In this document: positions 15,707-24,293 of the stretch, piece after piece
Layout of the letters: each line of letters begins with the position of its first letter
Position numbering within the stretch: the stretch's first letter is position 1
NCBI GenBank assembly: GCA_031402225.1
Contig: JANNSD010000023.1
Location: 39,375-103,374 of the forward strand
Origin: JAGGAG01 sp031402225
GTDB taxonomy: Bacteria > Gemmatimonadota > Gemmatimonadetes > Gemmatimonadales > GWC2-71-9
Direction of reading: 5' to 3'
DNA: 64,000 nt
Notes under the pieces: model-generated
What the model was told of the DNA's origin: nothing
Databases searched by the model: none
Seen by the model: only the letters and a program-made list of their open reading frames with translations
Translations under genes and position numbers: made by a program

Positions 15707-16911
15707 CCGGGCTGTGGCTTGCCCTCGCCCTGGCGGCCGGCGCCCCAAGCTCCATTACCATCGCGTCCGTCCGGGGTGAGCAGCGCGTGCCAGTCACCCT
15801 TGGCACCGACGGCATGCCACTGCTGCAGGCGCGCGCGCTGCTCGCGGCCCTCGGCGGCACGTTCAAGCAGGAGGGCGCCTGGCTCGATGTGTTCGTCGCC
15901 CGTCAGCAACTGCGCTTTCTCCTTGCCGCCCCGTTCGTCGTTTTCGATGGCAAGCCCCAGCCACTGGTCTCCGGTGCCCTCGTGCAGCGCGACACGGCGT
16001 ATCTGCCCCTGCAGCTCGTGTCCGAGGTGCTGCCGCGCCTCTTTGCGGAGCGATACCGCTACGATGCCGACGCCGGTCGACTGATGGACGCGGGCTGGCA
16101 ACTGGTCAAGGGTACCGGCGATGCCGCCGCGGCCCAGACGCCCGCGCCCAGGCCGGCCACCAGCGGCACCGCCACGCCCGGTGGCACGCTCCGGCGCCAG
16201 CACGTAGTGACGGTGGATGCGGGGCACGGCGGGGTGGACCCCGGGAACCCCGGTGTCTTCTTCCCGGCTGGCATGAAGGAGAAGGACGTCACGCTGCAGA
16301 TGAGCCTGCTGCTGCGCGAGGAACTGCGCGCCCGGGGCGTCACCGTGCGCATGACCCGAACACGCGATACCCTCATCGCGCTGGGGGACCGTGGCGCCTA
16401 TTGCACGGAGGAGTGCGACCTGTTTGTCAGCCTCCACGTCAACTCGCTCCCCAGGCGCCGGGGCTACACCGAGGTGCGCGGGTACGAGACGTTCTTCCTG
16501 GCTGAGGCCAAGACGGAGGACGCCGAACGGGTCGCGAACATGGAAAACGAGGCGGTTCGCTTCGAGCCTGAAACCGAGGCCACCGCGGAACGGCAGGGGC
16601 TCGATTTCATCCTCAAGGACCTCGCGACCAACGAGTACCTGCGCGAGTCTGCCCGCCTCGCCGAATTGATCCAGGGCCAGCTCGGCAACGTGAATCCGGG
16701 TAACGATCGAGGCGTGAAGCAGGCGGGGTTCATGGTGCTCACCACCGCACGACGGCCGGCGGTGCTGGTGGAAATGGGGTACAGCACCAACCCGGCCGAT
16801 GCGCGAATGCTCACCAGCAAGACAACGCAAAAGCGCATGGCATCGGCCATCGCCGACGCCATCGTTGAATACCTGTCGGACTACGAACGGAAGCTGGGAG
16901 ACGATTCGTGA
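15703..16911 (+). CDS. N-acetylmuramoyl-L-alanine amidase (Amidase_3)
   Basis: The product is 402 aa with a short N-terminal signal-like helix (LALALAAGAPSS). A beta-rich domain like the copper amine oxidase N-terminal-like stalk follows (about 30-120), then a linker. The C-terminal Amidase_3 domain shows zinc ligands in TVDAGHGGVDPG, the KEKDV glutamate and SLHVNS, and the catalytic glutamate in VLVEMGYSTN. It should cleave the amide between muramic acid and the stem peptide in the periplasm. It is translationally coupled to smpB (4 nt) and to the following lipoprotein gene (4 nt). Confidence 0.88.
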   Translation: MTGLWLALALAAGAPSSITIASVRGEQRVPVTLGTDGMPLLQARALLAALGGTFKQEGAWLDVFVARQQLRFLLAAPFVVFDGKPQPLVSGALVQRDTAYLPLQLVSEVLPRLFAERYRYDADAGRLMDAGWQLVKGTGDAAAAQTPAPRPATSGTATPGGTLRRQHVVTVDAGHGGVDPGNPGVFFPAGMKEKDVTLQMSLLLREELRARGVTVRMTRTRDTLIALGDRGAYCTEECDLFVSLHVNSLPRRRGYTEVRGYETFFLAEAKTEDAERVANMENEAVRFEPETEATAERQGLDFILKDLATNEYLRESARLAELIQGQLGNVNPGNDRGVKQAGFMVLTTARRPAVLVEMGYSTNPADARMLTSKTTQKRMASAIADAIVEYLSDYERKLGDDS

Positions 16912-18380
16912 GGCGCGCCCTGCTCGCGGCCGTCCTGCTGGTTCAGGGCTGTGCCTCATTTAACGCCAACTACAAGGCCAACAAGTACGCCAATGAGGCT
17001 CGCCGGCTCGACAGTGAGGGCCGGACGCTCGAGGCCGGCGGCTCCTGGGGCCGGGCATCGGTCAAGGCGGAGTCCCTGCTCGTCCACAGCCCCAATGGCA
17101 AGTACGCCCCCGGCGCGCTCGCCATTCGGGGTGAGGCCTATGCGGCGGTGGGTCAGTGTGGTCAGGCCACCCGCATTCTTCCTGAAGCGATCGACCGCTT
17201 GAAGGACGAGCCGAGCCGCGAGCGCGCCACGCTGGCGCTCGCGTCCTGCGAACTCCGGCTGGGCTCACCAGCCCTGGCCGCGACCACGGTCCTCCCCGTC
17301 ACCGGGAGCAAGGACGCTTCCCGCCGGCGACAGGCGCTGCTGCTGCTCGGCTCCGCCGACCGGCAGGCGGGGCGCGATTCCTCCGCGCTCGTGGCCTTGT
17401 CCGGAATCCCCGGCACACCGGCGCTCGTGCAGCGCACGCTGGCCCATGCCGGCCTGCACGACGAGGCGGCGGCGACCAGCGCCTTCGATTCGCTGGTGGC
17501 CCTTCGGGACTCGATGCTTCCCTGGGATTCGCTGCTGGCGATCAGCGGTCGCGCCGATCCCGAACTCGCGTTCCAGATGACGACCACGCTCGCGGACAGC
17601 AAGACCCTGTCGCTGGAGCGATCCGCGGCCCTGTCCTTTGCCGACGCGGCACGTCTGGCGACCGTGGATACCGCCCGGCAGCGGCAGCGATACGAGGACA
17701 TCATTCGCCTGGTCGGGTCGGGCGGGCTGGCGGATCGCGCCCGGTTCGACTTGGCGCGAATGCGCATTCGTGCCGCCGACAGCATGCCGGACCTCGCGGC
17801 ATCGCTCACCGAGATGCAGGCGCTTGCGGCGAGCGACGGGTCGGTGGCGAGCACCCTGGTTCCGCTGCAAGGCCAGATCCAGCAACTGCAGCGCCTGATG
17901 GACTCGACGGCACCGGGCGAGCCGCGGGGTGACATGCGGCGCTTTCTGGCGGCGGAGTTTGCGCGCGACAGCCTCGATGCGCGCCAGCTGGCGGCGTCGA
18001 TTTTCGCGAGTATCCCGCCGGGGTGGCCCGAGTCACCCTATGCCGCGAAGGCATGGCTCGCGGCGCGACAGCTGACGGGCGACACCACGAGTGCTGACGG
18101 CCAGTTCTCGTCCAGTGCGTACATGGCCGTGCTTCGGGGCGAAGACGCCGCCAGTTACGCCCAGCTTGAGGACTCACTCGCCACCTTTGCCCGCGCCCTG
18201 GCCAGCGCCTCCCGGCCGCAGCCCGCGCGCGGCGACGGGGCAAAGCGGGCCGATGGGACGATCATCGACGCCGACGATGCCGACGCGCCCGGCCGGCGCC
18301 GCCGGCAGCAGCAGCGATCCCGGTCCACGACGACCACGCGGGGCACGACCGGTGCGCCGAGTACCGCACCGGTGCCGTAG
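16908..18380 (+). CDS. Predicted lipoprotein with TPR-like helical repeats
   Basis: The product is 490 aa starting from GTG 16908. A lipobox is visible (LLAAVLLVQGC, Cys about 15), so it is probably anchored in the outer membrane. The remainder is Ala/Leu/Ser-rich helical repeat sequence with TPR character in the first 200 residues. It ends in a basic, low-complexity Arg/Gln/Thr tail. I do not recognise a named family. Its position after a cell wall amidase suggests envelope assembly, which is inference. The 3' end overlaps the pyrD GTG by one base. Confidence 0.7.
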   Translation: MRRALLAAVLLVQGCASFNANYKANKYANEARRLDSEGRTLEAGGSWGRASVKAESLLVHSPNGKYAPGALAIRGEAYAAVGQCGQATRILPEAIDRLKDEPSRERATLALASCELRLGSPALAATTVLPVTGSKDASRRRQALLLLGSADRQAGRDSSALVALSGIPGTPALVQRTLAHAGLHDEAAATSAFDSLVALRDSMLPWDSLLAISGRADPELAFQMTTTLADSKTLSLERSAALSFADAARLATVDTARQRQRYEDIIRLVGSGGLADRARFDLARMRIRAADSMPDLAASLTEMQALAASDGSVASTLVPLQGQIQQLQRLMDSTAPGEPRGDMRRFLAAEFARDSLDARQLAASIFASIPPGWPESPYAAKAWLAARQLTGDTTSADGQFSSSAYMAVLRGEDAASYAQLEDSLATFARALASASRPQPARGDGAKRADGTIIDADDADAPGRRRRQQQRSRSTTTTRGTTGAPSTAPVP

Positions 18381-19246
18381 TGTCGCCTGCACGCGAGGTT
18401 TTCGGCGTACGGTTTCAGAACCCGATCCTCCTGGCCGCCGGCACCGCTGGCTACGGTCGCGAACTCGCCGGGGTCATGGACCTGCGCCGCCTGGGAGGGA
18501 TCGTCAGCAAGGCGGTATCGCTCGCCCCCCGCGTCGGCAATGCTCCGCCCAGGGTGGCAGAGTATCGTGGTGGCATGCTGAACTCGGTCGGGTTGGCGAA
18601 TCCCGGCCTGGCCGCGGTGCGCGATGAGCACCTTCCCTGGCTGGTGGCCAACGCAGGCCCGGCCCGCATCATCGTCAACGTGGTCGGTTTTGAGACTGAC
18701 GAGTACGCAGCGGTCATCGGGGGACTCGAGGCCGTGGGTGGTATTACGGCCTATGAACTCAACCTTTCATGTCCCAACACCAGTGCCGGTGGCATCGAGT
18801 TCGGTGCGGACCCGCACTGCGTGCGCCGGATCCTCGAAGGGTGCCGCGCGCGCACCCGTCGGCCGCTGATCGCCAAGTTGTCTCCCGTGCTCCCCGATAT
18901 CGGGGGCATGGCCGTCGTGGCGCGCGATGCCGGTGCCGACGGGATCTCGGTCGTCAATACGGTGCCCGGCAGCCTTACCCACGACAACGGGCGCCCGCGG
19001 CTGGGCCACGGCGCCGGAGGGGTGAGCGGCCCCGCACTGCTGGCCATCGGCGTCCGCGCCGTGAGTCGCGTGCTCGAGTGCACCGGTGGCATGCCGGTCG
19101 TGGGAGTCGGTGGGGTCTCCACGGCAGCGGATGCCCGGCAGTATCTCCGGGCGGGGGCGACACTTGTGGCCATCGGCACCGCCGGGCTCGCGGACCCCCG
19201 CGTGCCCGAGCGGGTCATTGCGCAGCTGGAGCGTGCCGGTGCCTGA
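18380..19246 (+). CDS. pyrD: Dihydroorotate dehydrogenase, class 1B type
   Basis: This 288 aa enzyme oxidises dihydroorotate to orotate in pyrimidine synthesis. FVRFQNPILLAAGT-like N-terminus, SKAVSLAPRVGN, MLNSVGLANPG and the active-site cysteine loop ELNLSCPNTSAGG are typical of the FMN-containing class 1B catalytic subunit. Class 1B enzymes normally pair with PyrK for NAD+ use, and no pyrK is seen here. GTG 18380 overlaps the upstream stop by one base. The end overlaps pyrF by 8 nt. Confidence 0.92.
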   Translation: MSPAREVFGVRFQNPILLAAGTAGYGRELAGVMDLRRLGGIVSKAVSLAPRVGNAPPRVAEYRGGMLNSVGLANPGLAAVRDEHLPWLVANAGPARIIVNVVGFETDEYAAVIGGLEAVGGITAYELNLSCPNTSAGGIEFGADPHCVRRILEGCRARTRRPLIAKLSPVLPDIGGMAVVARDAGADGISVVNTVPGSLTHDNGRPRLGHGAGGVSGPALLAIGVRAVSRVLECTGGMPVVGVGGVSTAADARQYLRAGATLVAIGTAGLADPRVPERVIAQLERAGA

Positions 19247-19925
19247 AGTCATCGTTGCCCTCGATCTGCCCGATGCCGACGCCGCGCGGCGGCTCCTTGA
19301 TCGCTTGCCGGCAGCCCGATGGGTGAAGGTTGGCTCGGTGCTGTTCACCGCGGCGGGTCCGGGTCTGGTGACGGAGTGCCGCGCCCGCGGGCTGGAGGTG
19401 TTCCTCGACCTCAAGTGGCATGATATCCCCAACACCGTGGCCGGGGCGGTGCGCGCTGCCAGGGATCTGCAAGTGTCCATGGCTACGGTACATACGCTCG
19501 GTGGTGCAGCGATGATGGCGGCGGCCTCCGAGGCCGCGGATGGCGCCATGCGCCTGGTTGGTGTCACGGTGCTCACCTCCCACGATGCGGGCTCATTCGC
19601 CGACGCCGTGGGACGAGGGTCGGTGGCACTGGACGAGGAGGTGACCCGGCTGGCTGGGGCGGCGGTCCGGGCTGGGCTCGCGGGGGTGGTCTGCTCACCG
19701 CACGAGGTGCGTGAGGTGGCCGCGCTCCTTGGCCCAGGCCGGTCCATCGTGGTGCCAGGCATCAGGCGCCCGGGTGACGCGGTGGGCGATCAGGCGCGGG
19801 CCGCCACCCCTGAGTCGGCGGCGCGAGCCGGTGCGACGCATCTGGTGGTGGGTCGCCCCATCCTCCAGGCACCGGATCCGGCCGGGGTGCTGGCAGAGAT
19901 AACGGCGGCTGCAGCGGCAGGCTAA
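19239..19925 (+). CDS. pyrF: Orotidine 5'-phosphate decarboxylase
   Basis: This 228 aa enzyme makes UMP from OMP. Starting at GTG 19239 it reads VPEVIVALDLPDADAA. The active-site strand FLDLKWHDIPNTV carries the catalytic Lys and Asp (with W for the more usual F/Y), and a C-terminal VVPGIR plus GATHLVVGRPI binds phosphate. It is coupled to pyrD by an 8 nt overlap, so the two make consecutive pyrimidine steps from one message. The ribosomal operon promoter lies 10 nt after its stop. Confidence 0.93.
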   Translation: MPEVIVALDLPDADAARRLLDRLPAARWVKVGSVLFTAAGPGLVTECRARGLEVFLDLKWHDIPNTVAGAVRAARDLQVSMATVHTLGGAAMMAAASEAADGAMRLVGVTVLTSHDAGSFADAVGRGSVALDEEVTRLAGAAVRAGLAGVVCSPHEVREVAALLGPGRSIVVPGIRRPGDAVGDQARAATPESAARAGATHLVVGRPILQAPDPAGVLAEITAAAAAG

Positions 19926-19934
19926 CCCGTTCCC

Positions 19935-19963
19935 TTGCGTCGGGATGCGACGGGTGCTACTTT
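19935..19963 (+). promoter_or_regulatory. Promoter of the rpmJ-rpsM-rpsK-rpsD-rpoA-rplQ operon
   Basis: TTGCGT (19935-19940) and TACTTT (19958-19963) are 17 nt apart, 40 nt before the rpmJ start. No other gene intervenes, so this likely drives the alpha-operon genes. Confidence 0.5.
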
Positions 19964-20002
19964 GCAAAGCTGCGGTCTAAACTGGCCTTTGGGAGATTGA
20001 TC

Positions 20003-20119
20003 GTGAAGGTTCGTTCGAGTGTCAAACCGATCTGCGAGTTCTGCAAGGTCGTGAAGCGGCAAGGCGTGACGCGGATCATCTGCAAGCGCAATCCCAAGCA
20101 CAAGCAGCGGCAAGGCTGA
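20003..20119 (+). CDS. rpmJ: 50S ribosomal protein L36
   Basis: This 38 aa protein starts at GTG 20003 with GGGAG 6-7 nt upstream. It begins MKVRSSVKPICEFCKVVKRQ and ends RNPKHKQRQG. The zinc ribbon CxxC-X(n)-C is visible (CEFC, then IICKRNPKH), so this is the zinc-binding C+ form. It is the first gene of the ribosomal protein / RNA polymerase alpha operon and lies only 2 nt before rpsM. Identity is clear from the near-complete family consensus. Confidence 0.95.
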   Translation: MKVRSSVKPICEFCKVVKRQGVTRIICKRNPKHKQRQG

Positions 20120-20121
20120 TC

Positions 20122-20502
20122 ATGGCACGTATTGCTGGCGTCGATCTTCCGCGCGAAAAGCGCGTCGAAATCGCTCTGACGTACATCTTCGGCATTGGCC
20201 GCGCAACGAGCACCAAGCTCCTGGCCGAGACGGGCGTCAGCCCGGACACGCGGGTGCGCGACCTGACCGATGCGGATGTCGCGCGTTTGCGGCAGATGAT
20301 CGAGCGCTCGGTGAAGGTGGAGGGCGCGCTTCGCACCGAAACGGCCATGAACATCAAGCGATTGATGGACATCGGCAGCTATCGCGGTGTCCGGCATCGC
20401 CGTGGGCTTCCCCTTCGTGGGCAGCGCACTCATACCAATGCGCGGACCAAGAAGGGCCGTCGTGTTGCCATTGCGGGCAAGAAGAAGGCGACGAAGAAGT
20501 AA
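20122..20502 (+). CDS. rpsM: 30S ribosomal protein S13
   Basis: This 126 aa protein has the S13 start MARIAGVDLPREKRVEIALT, the helix-two-turn-helix YIFGIGRATST and the C-terminal basic tail RGLPLRGQRTHTNARTKKG. It sits in the head of the small subunit and contacts the P-site tRNA. It is 2 nt after rpmJ and 3 nt before rpsK in the conserved order. Length is normal. Confidence 0.97.
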   Translation: MARIAGVDLPREKRVEIALTYIFGIGRATSTKLLAETGVSPDTRVRDLTDADVARLRQMIERSVKVEGALRTETAMNIKRLMDIGSYRGVRHRRGLPLRGQRTHTNARTKKGRRVAIAGKKKATKK

Positions 20503-20505
20503 TCC

Positions 20506-20949
20506 ATGACCATACCGACACCGCCGATCGATCAGGAACCGGAAGCTGCCGCCCCTGCCGCCACCCCCAAGGCGTCGGGAGCCAAGCGCTCCAAGAAGGC
20601 CGTGGAGTCCGAGGGTATCGCGCACATCTCTGCGACCTTCAACAACGTGCTCATCACCCTCACGGACATGCGTGGCAACACGCTGGCGTGGGGCACCGCG
20701 GGCAAGGCCGGGTTCAAGGGCTCCAAGAAGTCCACCCCGTTCGCCGCCACCGTGGCCGCCGAGAACTGCGCGCGCGAGGCCATGAACATGGGCCTGCGCC
20801 GGGTGCATGTGCGGGTGCAGGGTCCCGGGAGTGGACGTGAGTCGGCCATTCAGGCGCTCGCGTCGGTCGGACTTCGGGTCGTATCCATCCGCGATGTCAC
20901 GCCGATTCCGCACAACGGCTGTCGTCCCCCCAAGAAGCGTCGGGTCTGA
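20506..20949 (+). CDS. rpsK: 30S ribosomal protein S11
   Basis: This 147 aa S11 has an Ala/Pro/Lys-rich N-terminal extension of about 30 residues before the conserved GIAHISATFNNVLITLTD. Later signatures are GFKGSKKSTPFAA, VRVQGPGSGRESAIQAL and the ending DVTPIPHNGCRPPKKRRV. It forms part of the platform of the small subunit. It is separated by 3 nt from both neighbours. The extension is longer than in E. coli but otherwise nothing is missing. Confidence 0.97.
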   Translation: MTIPTPPIDQEPEAAAPAATPKASGAKRSKKAVESEGIAHISATFNNVLITLTDMRGNTLAWGTAGKAGFKGSKKSTPFAATVAAENCAREAMNMGLRRVHVRVQGPGSGRESAIQALASVGLRVVSIRDVTPIPHNGCRPPKKRRV

Positions 20950-20952
20950 GCC

Positions 20953-21591
20953 ATGTCACGGTATACTGGAGCAAGCTGCAAGCTGTGCCGCCGCGAGGGA
21001 ACCAAGCTGTTCCTCAAGGGCGCCAAGTGCCTCACCGAGAAGTGCCCGGTCGAGCGCCGCGCCTATCCGCCGGGCCAGCATGGTCAGCAGACGCAGGGTC
21101 GCGGTCGCAAGACGTCCGAGTATGCCAAGCAGCTGCGTGAGAAGCAGAAGGTGAAGCGGATCTACGGCCTGTCCGAGAGCCAGTTCCGCAACCTTTTCGA
21201 TGGCGTGAGCCGCGAAGCTGGCGTGAAGGGCACCAACCTGCTCATCGCGCTCGAAACACGACTCGACAACATCGTGTACCGACTGGGGTTTGCCTCCAGC
21301 CGCAAGGCCGCGCGCCAGCTTATTGGCCACGGCCACGTGGAAGTGAACGGGAAGCGGGTCGACATCCCGTCGTTCCATGTCATCCCCGGGCAGGAAGTCC
21401 GCGTCGCCCCGTCGAGCCGCGAACTGGTGTCGGTCCACCTGGCGCAGGAATACGCCTCGCGTGGCCAGCCGGTCTCCTGGCTCAACATCGACACCGAGAA
21501 GGCCTCGGGCCGTCTCCTCGAGCGGCCAACGCGCGAGGCGATCCCGATCAACGCGCAGGAACAGCTGATCGTCGAGCTGTACTCCAAGTGA
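20953..21591 (+). CDS. rpsD: 30S ribosomal protein S4
   Basis: This 212 aa protein nucleates small subunit assembly and can act in translational autocontrol in E. coli. MSRYTGASCKLCRREGTKLF and CLTEKCPVERR give a four-cysteine zinc site (CxxC...CxxxxxC type). The S4 RNA-binding domain is seen in LDNIVYRLGFASSRKAARQL and GHVEVNGKRV. A zinc-binding S4 is typical for many non-proteobacterial species. It is 3 nt after rpsK; rpoA starts 2 nt after its stop. Confidence 0.97.
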   Translation: MSRYTGASCKLCRREGTKLFLKGAKCLTEKCPVERRAYPPGQHGQQTQGRGRKTSEYAKQLREKQKVKRIYGLSESQFRNLFDGVSREAGVKGTNLLIALETRLDNIVYRLGFASSRKAARQLIGHGHVEVNGKRVDIPSFHVIPGQEVRVAPSSRELVSVHLAQEYASRGQPVSWLNIDTEKASGRLLERPTREAIPINAQEQLIVELYSK

Positions 21592-21593
21592 CC

Positions 21594-22637
21594 ATGAGCA
21601 TCGATCTTACGGGTCTGGTCCGTCCGCACCTCGTCGAAATGACGAAGCGCGAAGACAATCCCAACGTCGCCGAGTTCCGCCTGCAGCCGCTCGAGCGCGG
21701 CTTCGGGTACACCCTCGGTAACTCCCTCCGCCGCCTGCTCCTGAGTTCGCTGCGGGGCAGCGCCGTCTGGGCGTTCCGTCTCGATGGCGTGGTGCACGAG
21801 CACCAGACGGTGCTCGGCGTGCTTGAGGACGTGCACCAGATCATCCAACGCCTGAAGGCACTGACCCTCGTCCTCGATCCCGAGGTTGACGAGGCGGTGC
21901 TGCACATCAAGCGTACGGGGGCCGGCCCGGTCTACGCCCGCGACATTCAGCCCCATGGTTCGGTGCGCGTCATCAACCCGGACCACCTCCTGTTCACGCT
22001 GCAGGATGATCGCGACGTGAACGCCGAGCTGTATGTGGGCAAGGGCCGTGGCTACGTCGAGTCCGAAATGCACCCGGTCGACCGCTCGATGCCGGTCGAC
22101 GTGGTGCGGATCGACGCGATCTACAACCCGGTGCGGCGGGCCAACTTCATGGTGGCCGAGACCCGCGTTGGCCAGCGCACGGACTACGACCGGCTGACCG
22201 TCACCGTCGAGACGAACGGCACCATTTCGCCCGAGGACGCGCTGGCGTATTCAGCCGCCCTCGCGCAGCAGCACTTCCAGTACTTCGTCGATTTCGGCAA
22301 GGTGCCGGCCGCGCGCGAGCCGGTCGCCGAGGGGTCGGTGGCCAGCCAGAGCCTGAAGAATCTCCTGGGCCGGCTCATCGACGACTTCGGTCTCTCGGTG
22401 CGATCGCTCAACTCGCTCAAGAATTCGAACATTCGCACCCTCCGCGACCTGGTGGCGTTCAGCGAAGATGAGCTGCTCAAGGTGAAGAACGTGGGCGAGA
22501 AGGCGCTCGCCGAGATTCGCGAGCTGCTCGAGCGCGAGGGCCTGACGTTCTCGCTCCAGTTCGATGACATCGAGGGTGAGCTGCGTGTCCGCAGCAAGTC
22601 CGAAGTGGTGGCCGCGACGGCCGGAGAGGGGGCGTAA
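21594..22637 (+). CDS. rpoA: DNA-directed RNA polymerase alpha subunit
   Basis: This 347 aa alpha subunit has an N-terminal dimerisation domain with FRLQPLERGFGYTLGNSLRR and LLLSSLRGSAV. An insert domain follows (VDRSMPVDVVRID). The C-terminal domain contacts promoters and activators (SLNSLKNSNIRTLRDLVAFSEDELLKVKNVGEKALAEI). ATG 21594 is chosen over the GTG two codons upstream because it clears the rpsD stop. The stop overlaps the rplQ start by one base, which is a normal arrangement in this operon. Confidence 0.97.
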   Translation: MSIDLTGLVRPHLVEMTKREDNPNVAEFRLQPLERGFGYTLGNSLRRLLLSSLRGSAVWAFRLDGVVHEHQTVLGVLEDVHQIIQRLKALTLVLDPEVDEAVLHIKRTGAGPVYARDIQPHGSVRVINPDHLLFTLQDDRDVNAELYVGKGRGYVESEMHPVDRSMPVDVVRIDAIYNPVRRANFMVAETRVGQRTDYDRLTVTVETNGTISPEDALAYSAALAQQHFQYFVDFGKVPAAREPVAEGSVASQSLKNLLGRLIDDFGLSVRSLNSLKNSNIRTLRDLVAFSEDELLKVKNVGEKALAEIRELLEREGLTFSLQFDDIEGELRVRSKSEVVAATAGEGA

Positions 22638-22993
22638 TGCGGCATCGCGCAAAAGGACGCCAGCTCTCCAGGACCGCCGAGCACCGCAAGGCGCTCCTGC
22701 GGAACATGGCGACCAGCCTGTTTACCCACGAACAGATCGTCACGACCGAGGCGAAGGCCAAGGAGCTTCGGCCGTACGCCGAGCGGCTCATTACCCTGGC
22801 GCGCCGCGGTGACCTGCACGCGCGTCGCCAGGCCGAGCAGAAGCTGCGCGATCGCGAGTCGCTTGGCCGCCTGTTTTCCGAAATCGGCCCGCGCTTTGCC
22901 AGCCGTCCCGGCGGCTATACCCGCATCCTGAAGCTGGGGCATCGCCCCGGGGACGGTGCCGATCTGGCGCGGATCGAGTTGCTGGCCGAGTGA
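22637..22993 (+). CDS. rplQ: 50S ribosomal protein L17
   Basis: This 118 aa protein begins MRHRAKGRQLSRTAEHRKAL and contains the L17 core RNMATSLFTHEQIVTTEAKAKELRPYAERLI, ending with a TRILKLGHRPGDGA strand. ATG 22637 overlaps the rpoA stop (TAATG). It is the last gene of the operon and is followed 31 nt later by a strong terminator. Size and sequence are ordinary for the family. Confidence 0.97.
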   Translation: MRHRAKGRQLSRTAEHRKALLRNMATSLFTHEQIVTTEAKAKELRPYAERLITLARRGDLHARRQAEQKLRDRESLGRLFSEIGPRFASRPGGYTRILKLGHRPGDGADLARIELLAE

Positions 22994-23023
22994 TGGCGCT
23001 CGTTGCGGCAGTGCTGGAAATGC

Positions 23024-23052
23024 AAAGGGGGACCCGAGGGTCCCCCTTTTTT
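23024..23052. terminator. Bidirectional terminator between rplQ and rpmB
   Basis: AAAGGGGGACCC and GGGTCCCCCTTT form a 12 bp inverted repeat with a short loop, followed by T residues on the plus strand and preceded by A residues (T on the minus strand). It lies between convergent rplQ and rpmB and can stop both. Confidence 0.9.
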
Positions 23053-23066
23053 CAGCCCCGCCGGGT

Positions 23067-23258
23067 CTATGATGCCTTCTTGACGCGATTACTCTTGAGG
23101 CACCGCGTGCAGACCCGCACCCGGCGCGGGGCGCCCTCGACCATGACCCGCACCGTCTGCAGGTTGGGATACCACCGACGCTTCGTCTTGTTCTTGGCGT
23201 GGCTGACATTGTTGCCAGTCACCGGACCCTTGGTGCAAACCGTGCAGACGCGAGCCAT
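23067..23258 (-). CDS. rpmB: 50S ribosomal protein L28
   Basis: This 63 aa protein lies on the minus strand. It reads MARVCTVCTKGPVTGNNVSH and continues KNKTKRRWYPNLQ. Two CxxC pairs (CTVC, CTRC) show that it is the zinc-binding L28 form. It contributes to the 50S subunit near the exit side. It stands alone, without rpmG, and is convergent with rplQ across the shared terminator. A good promoter lies about 45 nt upstream of its start. Confidence 0.96.
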   Translation of the reverse strand: MARVCTVCTKGPVTGNNVSHAKNKTKRRWYPNLQTVRVMVEGAPRRVRVCTRCLKSNRVKKAS

Positions 23259-23302
23259 CGGATACCCCTCAAACGTATTGGTCAATAGTCGGAAAGCCTT
23301 GA

Positions 23303-23331
23303 AACCTAGCAGCCTGCATGTAGCGCGACAA
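23303..23331 (-). promoter_or_regulatory. Promoter of rpmB
   Basis: On the minus strand TTGTCG (23331-23326) and TAGGTT (23308-23303) are 17 nt apart. Transcription would begin around 23296 and leave a leader of roughly 40 nt before the rpmB ATG. Confidence 0.5.
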
Positions 23332-23342
23332 GAGGCCCGCTG

Positions 23343-24293
23343 ATGCGCGTTCTCGTGACCGGGGCTGGTGGGTTTGTGGGTGCCGCCCTGTGCCGGGAGC
23401 TGCTGGACCAGGGGCACCAGGTCGTTGGGGCCCTCCGGACGGCTGAGGTCCTCAGCCACGCGCAGCGGACGAGCCTCGCCGCCGTCCAGTGGATCGGCTT
23501 CGAGCTCGGGTCCACCGTGTCCATTGAAGCGGCGCTGGATCGCGGTCCCGATGCCGTGGTGCACCTGGCCGCGGTCGCGTCGGGCGCGGAGGCGCGGCGG
23601 GACCCCCTTACTGCCTGGGCCACCAATGCGATGGGCACCTGCGCGCTGGTTTATGAGATCGAGCGTCTCCGTCCTGGCATCCGGGTCGTATTCGCATCCA
23701 CGGGAGAGGTGTACGGTCGCGGGTATAGCCGCCCGATCAGCGAAAGCGACCCCGCCGCGCCCTGCTCGCCCTACGCCGCATCCAAGCGGGCCGCGGAGCT
23801 GGCATTGGAGGAATCGCATCGCCGCTCCGGCTTCAACGGTGTAATAGCGCGCTGCTTCCAGCAGACGGGGCCGGGCCAGCGGGATGCCTTCGTGGTTCCG
23901 GCGCTGGCACAGCGGGTGCTCGCGGCCCGGCGGTCGGGGGTTCGAACCATTCCGGCCGGCAACCTGACGCCGGTACGGGAACTGACGGATGTGCGCGACG
24001 TGGCACGCGCCCTGACGCTGCTGCTCAGCCGGGGCGAGCCCGGCGAGATCTACAACGTTGCCAGTGGCCGCGGCGTGTCGCTGCAGGAGCTGCTCAGGCG
24101 CATCGCGCGTGCGGCCGGGTGGGAGGTCGACTCCGTGGTCGACCCGGCGCTGTTCCGGCCGGCAGACCTCGAGTACCTGGTCGGCGATGGCAGTCGCCTG
24201 GCTGCGCTCGGCTGGACGCCGCGCTTTGAACTGGACCAGACCCTGGCTGACCTCGTGGAGGCCCTCGACAAGGGCGCGGAGGGGGGACGATGA
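23343..24293 (+). CDS. rmd: GDP-4-dehydro-6-deoxy-D-mannose reductase-like SDR
   Basis: This 316 aa extended SDR has VTGAGGFVGAAL at the NAD(P)-binding end, a STGEVYG strand and SPYAASK (YxxxK). The C-terminal half has features of Rmd proteins: QQTGPGQRDAFV, PVRELTDVRDVARAL and VDPALFRPADLEYLVGDGS. Rmd reduces GDP-4-keto-6-deoxymannose, the product of Gmd, to GDP-D-rhamnose. Gmd is the very next gene (4 nt overlap), which supports the call. A related NDP-sugar epimerase is the alternative. Confidence 0.78.
   Translation: MRVLVTGAGGFVGAALCRELLDQGHQVVGALRTAEVLSHAQRTSLAAVQWIGFELGSTVSIEAALDRGPDAVVHLAAVASGAEARRDPLTAWATNAMGTCALVYEIERLRPGIRVVFASTGEVYGRGYSRPISESDPAAPCSPYAASKRAAELALEESHRRSGFNGVIARCFQQTGPGQRDAFVVPALAQRVLAARRSGVRTIPAGNLTPVRELTDVRDVARALTLLLSRGEPGEIYNVASGRGVSLQELLRRIARAAGWEVDSVVDPALFRPADLEYLVGDGSRLAALGWTPRFELDQTLADLVEALDKGAEGGR

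Noticed and set aside
23936..23950. GGTTCGAACC sequence resembling a tRNA T-loop
   Set aside because: No acceptor or anticodon stem can be folded around it, and it lies inside the rmd coding frame.
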